64,000 nt of DNA, taken from Bradyrhizobium sp. CIAT3101. Its GTDB lineage: Bacteria > Pseudomonadota > Alphaproteobacteria > Rhizobiales > Xanthobacteraceae. The stretch's first letter is position 1. Every line of letters starts with the position of its first letter. The notes under the pieces were generated by a model. It searched no databases, had not been told where the DNA came from, and was given only the letters and a program-made list of their open reading frames with translations. The stretch lies in the NCBI RefSeq assembly GCF_029714945.1, contig NZ_CP121634.1, positions 1,757,001 to 1,821,000 of the forward strand. The letters run 5' to 3'. The position numbers and the translations under genes were made by a program. Below, piece after piece: positions 30,926 to 38,572 of the stretch.

Positions 30926-31750
30926 TCAATGGCTCCAGGCCAGAGCCGTCACGATCGCGGATTGCAGGTTCAACTCCGCGAACATGATCTTGCCTGCGAC
31001 GACGACAAGGACGCTGGCGAGCGTCAGGCGCAGCACCGTCTCCGGCACGCGCGTCGCGCTGTAGCTGCCGATGATGATGCCGGGCAGCGAGCCCAGCAGC
31101 AGCACGCCCATCAAACCCCAGTCGACCGAGCCGAGCATCCAGTGTCCGATGCCGGCCACCAGCGTCAGCGGCACGGCGTGGGCGATGTCGGAGCCGACGA
31201 TGGTTGCCATCGGCAGGCGCGGGTAGAGCAGCAGCAGCACGGTCACGCCGACCGCACCGGCACCGACCGATGAAATCGAGACCAGCACGCCGAGCACGAT
31301 TCCGGTGACGACGGTCGCAATCATCGTGGTGCGCTCGCTGACCTGCTCCATGCGCCGGCGATAGCGCTCCATGATCGACCTGCGGAAGATCAACGATGTC
31401 GCGGTCAGGATCAGCGCGAAGCACAGCACCAGGTTGACGAGGTTGCGCTCGGCATCGCTTCTGAGATCGAGCTTCCACAGCACCAGCAGCGTCAGCGCAC
31501 TTGCCGGGATGCTGCCGCAGGCGAGCCGCACCACGGCCGGCCAGTGCACGCTGCGCGACCAGCCATGGACCACGCTACCGCCGGTCTTGGTGGCAGCGGC
31601 ATAGAGCAGGTCGGTGCCGACGGCGGTGGTCGGGTGGATGCCGAACAACAGGATCAGCAGCGGCGTCATCAACGAGCCGCCTCCTACGCCGGTCAGCCCG
31701 ACAAGCAGGCCGACGCCGAATCCCGAGGCGACGTAAAGCGGATCAATCAT
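30926..31750 (-). CDS. TauE/SafE-family membrane permease (probable sulfite/organosulfonate exporter)
   Basis: The protein has 274 residues and about eight membrane segments, with the two TauE/SafE repeats: GLLVGLTGVGGGSLMTPLLI at residues about 14-33 and VSISSVGAGAVGVTVLLLLY in the second half. Members export sulfite, sulfoacetate or similar anions. The sulfate assimilation genes 3 kb away make a sulfur anion plausible, but there is no operon link. The upstream 196 bases are AT-rich and probably contain its promoter. Confidence 0.88.
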   Translation of the reverse strand: MIDPLYVASGFGVGLLVGLTGVGGGSLMTPLLILLFGIHPTTAVGTDLLYAAATKTGGSVVHGWSRSVHWPAVVRLACGSIPASALTLLVLWKLDLRSDAERNLVNLVLCFALILTATSLIFRRSIMERYRRRMEQVSERTTMIATVVTGIVLGVLVSISSVGAGAVGVTVLLLLYPRLPMATIVGSDIAHAVPLTLVAGIGHWMLGSVDWGLMGVLLLGSLPGIIIGSYSATRVPETVLRLTLASVLVVVAGKIMFAELNLQSAIVTALAWSH

Positions 31751-31946
31751 GGTTGGGGAAATCTAGATTTATCTCGTCAGTTGGGCAATAAGACGTAGAA
31801 TAAATTTCCCCTGAGGCGCAACCTCTTGGGTGGAATAAGAAAAATTGTGCTCTGAGATGGAAAAGGGCAGGCAATTCGCGCTGTCCTTGGGTGCGTTGCG
31901 AGACAGCCGTTCCCCGGGGGCGCGGGCAGGGACGGGCGCGTCGTAC

Positions 31947-33305
31947 CTATTTACCAAACGCCAGGACGTGCAGCCCCAGGCGCTGCCGCACGATCCAGAA
32001 CAGCAGTACCGTCTCGAAGGTGAGCGAGATCGAGGTCGCGGCCGCGGCGCCGTGGCCGCCGAAGCGTGGCACCAGCGCGATGCAGAGCACGACGTTCATC
32101 ACGAACGCCAGGGCGTAGGCCAGCGCGCAGATCTTCTGCTGGCCCAGCATGTTGAGCAGGCGCTCCACCGGGCCGATCGCGGCACGCACCACGAGGCCGA
32201 TGGCGGCGACGAACATGATGTCGTAGCCGACGACGAATTGCGGCCCGAACAGCCAGAGCAGGGGCTTGCCCAGCGCGAGCAGCACGGCGGTCGCCGCCAG
32301 CGACGGCCAGAACGTCCAGTTGATGGCGTGCGCGACATAGGCCGACAGCCGCGCCTTGTCGCCGAGCGCGTTGTATTCCGCGAAGCGATGCGCGGTCGTC
32401 GCCGACATCGCGTAATGAATGAACGAGACCAATGCCAGCGTCTTGACGACAGCAAAGTAGACGCCGACCTCGTCGGACGGGCGGAACTGCTGCAGCACCA
32501 GCACGTCGGTGTAGGACAGGAGCAGGTAGAAACTTTCGACCAGCAGGATCGGCAGCGACACCGCGAGCCAGCCACTGACGTCATAGGCCTTGGGGCCGGG
32601 CGCGATGTGCTCGGCGAGCTTGCGGTTCAGCACCACCATCTGCCCGGTCATCGCGATCCAGACCGCGCCGGCGCTCGCCACCATCGCGGCGATCGCGCCG
32701 AGATGATAGCCGAGCAGGAAGGCACCGGCGGTGATGCCGATGATCAGCGCCTGGCGGATGATGAACTGCGGCATCAGGCCGAGCTGCATCCAGTCATGCG
32801 AGCGCGCGATGCCGTCCTGGGTGTTGGCGACGACGAAGGCGGGCAGCGTCATGCAGCCGATATAGAGCGGCAGCTCTTCGGCCGGATTGATCCAGGGCGA
32901 CAACAGCTTGACGACGCCGGCCAGTCCCAGCGACACCAGCGTGGAGAAGGCGAAGGTCAGCCAACGGCTGCCGGAGAGAAAGCCGCGCAGCAGGGCATGG
33001 TCACCGCTGGCGCGATATTCCGGAATGATTTTTTGCGCGGAGGCCGAGATGCCGAAATCCATCATGCTGCCGAGCAGCAGCACCCAGGTCCAGACATAGA
33101 CATAAATGCCGTAGTCGGACGTCCCCATCCAGCGCGCGAGCAGGACCTGCGAGAAATAGGCGAGTCCCGCGCTGATCACGCGAATGATGAAGATGGTGCC
33201 GGCCAGCCGCCGCGTCAGCGACGCTTCGCTCGAACCGCCGGTCAGCCTGGCGCGCAGCCGCGCGATCAGCCCGGCGGGTCCGGTCGTTACGGGTTCTGCA
33301 TCCAT
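31947..33305 (-). CDS. Polysaccharide/lipopolysaccharide flippase (MATE/MVF-like)
   Basis: The protein is about 452 residues with 12-14 membrane segments and the oligosaccharide flippase start RRLAGTIFIIRVISAGLAYF followed by ARWMGTSDYGIYVYVWTWV. Such proteins flip undecaprenyl-linked glycans across the inner membrane. The ATG at 33305 is chosen because the extra 12 residues from 33341 look unlike coding sequence, but neither start has a clear ribosome site. No glycosyltransferase neighbours identify the glycan. Confidence 0.85.
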   Translation of the reverse strand: MDAEPVTTGPAGLIARLRARLTGGSSEASLTRRLAGTIFIIRVISAGLAYFSQVLLARWMGTSDYGIYVYVWTWVLLLGSMMDFGISASAQKIIPEYRASGDHALLRGFLSGSRWLTFAFSTLVSLGLAGVVKLLSPWINPAEELPLYIGCMTLPAFVVANTQDGIARSHDWMQLGLMPQFIIRQALIIGITAGAFLLGYHLGAIAAMVASAGAVWIAMTGQMVVLNRKLAEHIAPGPKAYDVSGWLAVSLPILLVESFYLLLSYTDVLVLQQFRPSDEVGVYFAVVKTLALVSFIHYAMSATTAHRFAEYNALGDKARLSAYVAHAINWTFWPSLAATAVLLALGKPLLWLFGPQFVVGYDIMFVAAIGLVVRAAIGPVERLLNMLGQQKICALAYALAFVMNVVLCIALVPRFGGHGAAAATSISLTFETVLLFWIVRQRLGLHVLAFGK

Positions 33306-33424
33306 CACGGCCAATTCTGGGAATCCCCGGGCGTTCCGCATGCTGCGGCAGGCTCGGGATTAGCAACCATTCGTTAAGATTCGGTTGGGTGGGGCGTGCT
33401 GTCCTTGGTGTCGCGCCAACCCCC

Positions 33425-33562
33425 GCTGTCGTCCCGGCGAAGGCCGGGACCTATAACCACAGGGAGCAGTGTGGTGCTCGCTGGCAACTCCGAGCCTTCG
33501 CAAAACTATTGCTGCGGCGTATGGGTCCCGAATCGGCGCTTCGCTTGTCCGGGACGACAGCT
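33425..33562. repeat. Palindromic intergenic repeat, family A
   Basis: The left arm GCTGTCGTCCCGGCGAAGGC (from 33425) is the same as at 733, and the right arm ends TTGTCCGGGACGACAGC (to 33562). The right half resembles that at 35338-35369. It lies between the flippase start region and the DsbD-like gene end. Confidence 0.85.
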
Positions 33563-33584
33563 GAGAGTGCCGCGACAGCCCGGG

Positions 33585-34424
33585 CTACTCCAAATTCGTA
33601 TTGAACTCGTACGATTTCTCCGGCCCGACCAGCGTGAACTTCAGCGCTGCACCGTCGGGCTTGACGCCCGGCGGCAATCCGTCGAGCTCGAAGGAAAACC
33701 GCTTCACGCCGGGCGGGCTGTGCTCGACCGGGTCTGGAATCGGCAGCGACCATTCGGGCGTCGGCCCTTCCACGAACAGATTGACCTTGCTGTCCGCGGG
33801 CGCAACGACGTCGACCACCACGTTCTTGGGCCCGTCGCGCCTGACGTCGCGGATGGTCAGCGGATTGGGATCGCCGATCGTGGCGGGCTTCGGCACGGTG
33901 TCGAGCGCCGTACGCAGATTGGCATCTTCGGTCGAGGCGACGTTGTTGAAGCCGAGCTCGACATTGGCCTCGACAGGAATGCAGAGCTTTTCGCAGACCG
34001 CATAATTGATCTCGGCGCGCAGCGTCACCGGCTTGTCGGCAGCCTTGGCCACGATGCGCAAGGGCAGCACGATCTGGTCGTGATAGCCGATCGAATGACC
34101 GCCCGCGCCGTCGTCGAATTTCAGCGGCGCCGGCCACATCACGGTCACCGCTTCGACATTGTCCGATTTGGAGAAGTCGAACCGCGGCGGCACGCCTGAA
34201 TCGCCCGGCATGCGCCAATAGGTCTTCCAGCCGGGTTGCAGCTGGAACGCGATACCGCCGAGCAGGACCGCGCCGCTACGCGATCCCGCGAGCAATCGCA
34301 CCGCGGAATGTCCGTCGCGCTGCCACAGTGAAGCGTCGTCGGCGTGGGCGCCCATCGCCATTAACGACGCAAGCAAGGTTGTCGCGACGCCAATCGCCGC
34401 TTGCAGGGGAACTCTTGTCAGCAT
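33585..34424 (-). CDS. Orphan periplasmic DsbD/ScsB N-terminal-domain protein
   Basis: The protein has 279 residues with a signal peptide (cleavage near AHADD, residue about 29) and then only the periplasmic DsbD_N immunoglobulin-like domain. NYAVCEKLCIPVEA carries the Cys-x3-Cys pair that accepts electrons in DsbD/ScsB proteins. The membrane and thioredoxin domains of full DsbD are absent and no neighbour supplies them. It may be a soluble thiol carrier or copper-tolerance protein (inference). A family A repeat follows its stop. Confidence 0.85.
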   Translation of the reverse strand: MLTRVPLQAAIGVATTLLASLMAMGAHADDASLWQRDGHSAVRLLAGSRSGAVLLGGIAFQLQPGWKTYWRMPGDSGVPPRFDFSKSDNVEAVTVMWPAPLKFDDGAGGHSIGYHDQIVLPLRIVAKAADKPVTLRAEINYAVCEKLCIPVEANVELGFNNVASTEDANLRTALDTVPKPATIGDPNPLTIRDVRRDGPKNVVVDVVAPADSKVNLFVEGPTPEWSLPIPDPVEHSPPGVKRFSFELDGLPPGVKPDGAALKFTLVGPEKSYEFNTNLE

Positions 34425-34566
34425 GGCACGTCTTTACAGGGTCGTTTCGGGGCAAACCATTGAATTGCTTGTGATGGATGCAATTGAATCAGGTCTCTGC
34501 AAGCCTTGATTTGACAGCGGCCCGGCCCGACATCAGGATAGGAATTGAAACCGGAGTGCTTCATCC

Positions 34567-35202
34567 ATGGCTCCCACAGGCAAGAGGACGGGCGAAAGCA
34601 CCCGCAGCGGGCTCCCCAGTTCGGCCGGTTATCTCGACGGCCGGCTCCTGATCGCGATGCCTGTCATGGGCGACTCCCGCTTCGAGCGCTCGGTGATCTA
34701 TCTTTGCGCGCATTCGGCCGAGGGCGCGATGGGCATCATCGTCAATCATCCGGCCGGCAGCATCGATTTCCCGGAACTGCTCGAGCAGCTTGGCATCGTC
34801 AAGAAGGGCGAGCACATCAAGCTGCCCCAGAATGCCGAAAGCATGAAGGTGCTGGCCGGCGGCCCGGTCGACACCGGTCGCGGCTTCGTGCTGCATTCCA
34901 GCGACTTCTACATCGAGCACGCGACGCTGCGGATCGACGACGGCGTCTGCCTCACCGCGACCGTCGACATCCTGCGCGCGATCGCCAACGGCTCCGGCCC
35001 CAAGCACGCCATCCTCGCGCTCGGCTATGCCGGCTGGGCGCCAGGCCAGCTCGAGACCGAGATCCAGAGCAATGGCTGGCTGCATTGCGATGCCGATGCG
35101 GATCTGATCTTCGGCGACGACGTCGACGAGAAATACGGCCGCGCGCTGCGCAAGATCGGGATTGATCCCGGCATGCTGTCGAACGAGGCGGGGCACGCGT
35201 AG
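34567..35202 (+). CDS. YqgE/AlgH family protein (UPF0301)
   Basis: The 211-residue soluble protein has the family blocks [31 protein letters not shown] and [15 protein letters not shown], and ends in [18 protein letters not shown]. AlgH/YqgE proteins are conserved; a regulatory role in alginate and virulence gene expression was reported in Pseudomonas, but the biochemical function is unsettled. The 142 bases upstream separate it from the divergent DsbD-like gene. A composite palindromic repeat lies past the stop. Confidence 0.93.
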   Translation: MAPTGKRTGESTRSGLPSSAGYLDGRLLIAMPVMGDSRFERSVIYLCAHSAEGAMGIIVNHPAGSIDFPELLEQLGIVKKGEHIKLPQNAESMKVLAGGPVDTGRGFVLHSSDFYIEHATLRIDDGVCLTATVDILRAIANGSGPKHAILALGYAGWAPGQLETEIQSNGWLHCDADADLIFGDDVDEKYGRALRKIGIDPGMLSNEAGHA

Positions 35203-35220
35203 CGGATCGCTGCGCTCTCC

Positions 35221-35369
35221 CCTGTCATGCCCCGGCTTGACCGGGGCATCCAGTACGCTGCGGCCCATCGCCTCCATCACAACCGTCTCGGAGTACTGGA
35301 TCGCCCGGTCAAGCCGGGCGATGACACCAGTTGCTGAGCAGCGCTTCGCTTGTCCGGGACGACAGCGGA
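35221..35369. repeat. Composite palindromic repeat, family B plus family A right arm
   Basis: Family B arms run from CCTGTCATGCCCCGGCTTGA (35221) to GGGCGATGACA (35326), with CCAGTACGCTGCGG and GGAGTACTGGATCGCCCGG inside. A family A right arm (CGCTTCGCTTGTCCGGGACG, about 35342-35361) is added, as at 33538-33557. The fusion suggests that the elements move or recombine as modules. Confidence 0.85.
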
Positions 35370-35380
35370 ATGTGCCGCAC

Positions 35381-36268
35381 CTACTCCGCCGCCTGCTGCT
35401 GCACCGTCGGCTCGGTCCCCGCCACCGTCGCCCTTCGCATGTCGCGGGGTTGGGACTGGTCGTAGCGGCGGACGCGGTGCATGGTCTGGCGGTTGTCCCA
35501 CATCACGAGGTCATGCAGCTTCCATTTGTGGACGTAGACGAATTCCGCGTTCGTCGCGTGCTCGTTGAGATCGCGCAGCAACAGCCGCCCCTCCGGCACG
35601 CTCATGCTGACGATCTTGCCGGCATGCGACGAGAGATACAGCGACTTGCGGCGATGCACCGGATGCGTCCGCACCAGCCGCTGCAGCACCGGCTTGAACA
35701 TGGCCTTCTCGTCGTCGGTATATTCGGTGAAGCCGAGCGAGCCGCGCGAATACATCAGCGAATGCTCGCAGACGAGATCGTCGATCTCGGCCTTGGTCTC
35801 GTCATCGAGTGCGTCATAGGCCGCGCGCATGTCGGCGAATTCGGTGTTGCCGCCCTTCGGGTTCACCACGCGCGCCGACAGCAGCGAGAATTTGGCCGGG
35901 ATCGGGCGGAACGAGCTGTCGGAATGCCACAGGCAGTTGCCGAGGTTGAACAGATGCGTGCGGCTGTCCTTGGCGAGCGGCTTGCCGTCCTTGCCGAGAT
36001 TGGAGACGTCGTTGAGGCCGGACTGGAGCCGGTAGTCCTTTTCCTTCGTCACCGTGCCGCCGCGTGCATCCTCGCGCTGACCGAAATTCAGCGCGAAGGC
36101 CATCTGCTGCTCGTCGGTAATGTCCTGGTCGTGGAAGACGAGCACCGCGTATGTGTCCATGGCAGACTCGACTTCGCGGGCCTCATCCGGTGTGAGCGGC
36201 TTCCGCAGGTCGAGGCCGGAAACCTCGCCGACAAAATGCTTCTGAAGCTGCCGGATGGCGATCGTCAT
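35381..36268 (-). CDS. TauD/TfdA-family 2-oxoglutarate-dependent dioxygenase
   Basis: The Fe(II)/2-oxoglutarate dioxygenase has 295 residues. Metal ligands are visible as WHSDSS (His and Asp, near residue 112) and MHRV near residue 267, and the oxoglutarate-binding Arg is in RDMRRATVAG. Family members hydroxylate taurine, 2,4-D, sulfate esters and others; the substrate here is unknown. The ATG at 36268 has GGGAGAG five bases upstream, so the longer reading to 36346 is rejected. The SDR gene at 36366 lies upstream on the same strand, 97 bases away. Confidence 0.92.
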   Translation of the reverse strand: MTIAIRQLQKHFVGEVSGLDLRKPLTPDEAREVESAMDTYAVLVFHDQDITDEQQMAFALNFGQREDARGGTVTKEKDYRLQSGLNDVSNLGKDGKPLAKDSRTHLFNLGNCLWHSDSSFRPIPAKFSLLSARVVNPKGGNTEFADMRAAYDALDDETKAEIDDLVCEHSLMYSRGSLGFTEYTDDEKAMFKPVLQRLVRTHPVHRRKSLYLSSHAGKIVSMSVPEGRLLLRDLNEHATNAEFVYVHKWKLHDLVMWDNRQTMHRVRRYDQSQPRDMRRATVAGTEPTVQQQAAE

Positions 36269-36365
36269 GGCGTCTCTCCCGCAAACCGCGAGCGGTTGGT
36301 CCCGCTCTGTCGATGAAAAAGCTACTCCCGCACCCGTCGTTGTCAACGCTCGCCGCGCATGGCTC

Positions 36366-37145
36366 TCACGCGTTGCGCGCCATCAACCCGCCGTCGACGG
36401 GAATGACCGCACCCGTCAGGAACGACGCCGCCGGCAGGCACAGGCTCAGCGTCATATGTGCGACCTCCTCGGGATCGCCGTAACGACCGAGTGCGGTGCG
36501 GCGCTTGGCGTAAATTGTCTTGTGCTCCTCGGAGATCCGGTCGGTGATGGCGGTGCGGATCGGCCCCGGGCAGATGCAGTTGACGGTTATGCCTTCGCGG
36601 CCGAGCTCGACCGCGAGCGAGCGGGTGAGGCTGGCGACACCGCCCTTCGCCGCTGAATAGGGACTGTGCAATGCGGTGGCGCCAAGCGCTTCGGTCGACG
36701 CGATGTTGACGATGCGCGGGCTGTTCGACTTGCGCAAGTGAGGCAATGCGGCGCGGATGATGCGCGGATGCGCCGTCAGCATCACCGCGATGCCCTTGGC
36801 CCAGGCGTCTTCGTAAGCCTCGTCGTCGATCGCGACGCGGACGGAGATGCCGGCATTGTTGACGACGACGTCGAGCCCGCCGAAATGTGCGGCGACATCG
36901 TCGACCACGCGCCTGATCTCGCCGCCGTCGGAGACATCGAGCTTCCACGCCTTCGCCGAGCCACCGCTCGCTGCGATCTCCTTCGCGATCGCCTGTGCGC
37001 CTTGCTCGTCATAGTCGGTCGCGGCGACATTCGCGCCCTCAGTGGCGAACACGCGCGCAGTCGCGCGCCCCATGCCGCTGGCTGCGCCGGTGACGAGAAC
37101 GGTCAGGCCCTTCACGGAGCGGCTGAGCTGCTTGAATTCGGACAT
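36366..37145 (-). CDS. SDR-family oxidoreductase
   Basis: The NAD(P)-dependent short-chain dehydrogenase has 259 residues: cofactor loop TGAASGMGRATA, NNAGIS, catalytic Ser in NIASTEAL and YSAAK (Tyr-x3-Lys), and the C-terminal AVIPVDGGLMARNA. The ATG at 37145 has GAGGAAA upstream; the longer reading to 37250 would run into the divergent SDR gene. Substrate unknown. Position with a TauD-type dioxygenase and a second SDR suggests a small catabolic group. Confidence 0.92.
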   Translation of the reverse strand: MSEFKQLSRSVKGLTVLVTGAASGMGRATARVFATEGANVAATDYDEQGAQAIAKEIAASGGSAKAWKLDVSDGGEIRRVVDDVAAHFGGLDVVVNNAGISVRVAIDDEAYEDAWAKGIAVMLTAHPRIIRAALPHLRKSNSPRIVNIASTEALGATALHSPYSAAKGGVASLTRSLAVELGREGITVNCICPGPIRTAITDRISEEHKTIYAKRRTALGRYGDPEEVAHMTLSLCLPAASFLTGAVIPVDGGLMARNA

Positions 37146-37243
37146 GCTGTTTCCTCGCGTCTCTTGTTTCTTGTTATGAGATTGACAAGGCTGGCATCGA
37201 TCCGCAGACAGGTCAAACAAGCAAAACAAAAGGGGAGGCCGCG

Positions 37244-37981
37244 ATGGCAAACGAGCTCGATTTCTCCGGCAAGCAGGTGCTGGTCGTCGGTGGTTCCAGC
37301 GGTATCGGCAACGGCATCGCGCAAGCCTTTCGCGCGAGAGGCGCGGCCGTCGCGGTTTGCGGCACGCGCGCTCGTGCGACGGAATATTCGGTAGAGGAAG
37401 GCTCTGATCTCAGCGGCCTGGCCTACGCGCAGCTCGATGTCAGCAACCCCAGTGCGATCGAAGCGTTCAAGCCGCCCTTCGACAAGCTCGACATTCTGGT
37501 GCTGGCGCAAGGTGCTGTGATCTATCGCCGCGGCGAGTTCGAGATGGCGGGCTTCCGCAAGGTCGTCGAGGTCAACCTGATGAGCCTGATGGCGTGCGCG
37601 ACGCGCTTTCATTCCATGTTGCGGGACTCCAAGGGCGCGCTGATCATGGTGTCCTCGACCGCCGCCTATCATTCCACCATGGGCAATCCCGCCTACAACG
37701 CCTCGAAGACCGGCGCGGTCGGATTGACGCGGACTTTGGGAGAGGCGTGGGCTGAGGATGGCATTCGCGTCAACGGCATCGCGCCCGGTCTGGTCGACAC
37801 CAAGATGACGAAGGTGACAACCGATAATCCCAAGCGGCTCGAAGGTGCACTTTTGCGCATTCCGCTGCGGCGATTGGGCACGCCGGCCGACATGGCGGGC
37901 GCGGCGCTGTTCCTGGCCTCGCCGCTGTCGTCCTACATCATCGGCCAGACACTGGTCGTCGATGGCGGGCTTATTCTCTAA
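37244..37981 (+). CDS. SDR-family oxidoreductase
   Basis: The 245-residue enzyme has the cofactor loop VGGSSGIGNGIA, an unusual LAQGAV in place of NNAG, catalytic VSSTAAYHS and YNASK, and ends VVDGGLIL. It is divergent from the SDR gene at 36366 with 98 bases between them; that gap contains the inverted pair CTTGTTT (37163-37169) and AAACAAG (37215-37221), possibly for a shared regulator. The ATG has AGGGGAGG upstream. Substrate unknown. An EcfG-like promoter for the next gene begins nine bases after its stop codon. Confidence 0.92.
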   Translation: MANELDFSGKQVLVVGGSSGIGNGIAQAFRARGAAVAVCGTRARATEYSVEEGSDLSGLAYAQLDVSNPSAIEAFKPPFDKLDILVLAQGAVIYRRGEFEMAGFRKVVEVNLMSLMACATRFHSMLRDSKGALIMVSSTAAYHSTMGNPAYNASKTGAVGLTRTLGEAWAEDGIRVNGIAPGLVDTKMTKVTTDNPKRLEGALLRIPLRRLGTPADMAGAALFLASPLSSYIIGQTLVVDGGLIL

Positions 37982-37989
37982 GCCGCACT

Positions 37990-38014
37990 GGAACTGCGCT
38001 GCTCCTGATCGGTT
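37990..38014 (+). promoter_or_regulatory. EcfG-like promoter for the CsbD-like gene
   Basis: GGAAC (37990-37994), 16 bases, GGTT (38011-38014); the -10 element differs from CGTT by one base. It is 30 bases before the ATG at 38044, which itself has a strong GAGGAGGAG ribosome site. Confidence 0.6.
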
Positions 38015-38043
38015 ACTCCGGCAGACCCCCGAGGAGGAGCATC

Positions 38044-38418
38044 ATGGACAAGGACAGGATCGTCGGATCGGCCAAGGAATTCGCCGGACGTGCGGAAGGC
38101 GCCATCGGAGACATGGCAGGCGATGCGCAGACACAGGCATCGGGCAAGGCGCGCGAAGCCGCCGGCACGGTGCAGAATCTCTACGGCCAGGCGAAGGACG
38201 CCGTGCGCGACGCCACGGACACCGCTGCGAGCTACGCCAAGGATGCCTACGAGAACAGTGGCGAGACCCTTCGCGGCGGCTCGCAGGCGATCTCGCAAAA
38301 GGTGCAGGACAATCCGCTCGGTGCGCTGCTGATTGCCGGTGGCATTGGCTTCGCGCTCGCGCTGCTGATGTCGCGCCCCGCCCGTCGCCCGCCGCCGCGC
38401 TGGCGTTATTACGGCTGA
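38044..38418 (+). CDS. CsbD-like general stress protein with C-terminal membrane anchor
   Basis: The protein has 124 residues. The N-terminal part MDKDRIVGSAKEFAGRAEGA matches CsbD, a general-stress protein family; the middle is Ala/Asp-rich amphipathic helix; the end has a DUF883-like glycine-zipper segment (NPLGALLIAGGIGFALALLM) and a basic tail. It thus joins CsbD with the anchor seen in the DUF883 protein at 6039. The EcfG-like promoter upstream agrees with stress induction. Molecular function unknown. Confidence 0.88.
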   Translation: MDKDRIVGSAKEFAGRAEGAIGDMAGDAQTQASGKAREAAGTVQNLYGQAKDAVRDATDTAASYAKDAYENSGETLRGGSQAISQKVQDNPLGALLIAGGIGFALALLMSRPARRPPPRWRYYG

Positions 38419-38427
38419 CGGCGGCCC

Positions 38428-38552
38428 GTCATTCCGGGGCGCGCGAAGCGCGAGCCCGGAATCCATCGAGCCACCGTCAATGTCGATGAATGGATTCTCA
38501 GGTGCGCAATTGCGCACCATAGCTCGCGCCAAGAGGCGCGCCCCGGAATGAC
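38428..38552. repeat. Palindromic intergenic repeat, family C
   Basis: GTCATTCCGGGGCGCGCG (from 38428) pairs with the end GGCGCGCCCCGGAATGAC (to 38552). Between the arms sits the palindrome GGTGCGCAATTGCGCACC (38501-38518), also found inside family A copies. A shorter family C copy lies at 63090-63130. Confidence 0.88.
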
Positions 38553-38572
38553 AATTTAATTCAGAGCAACGA

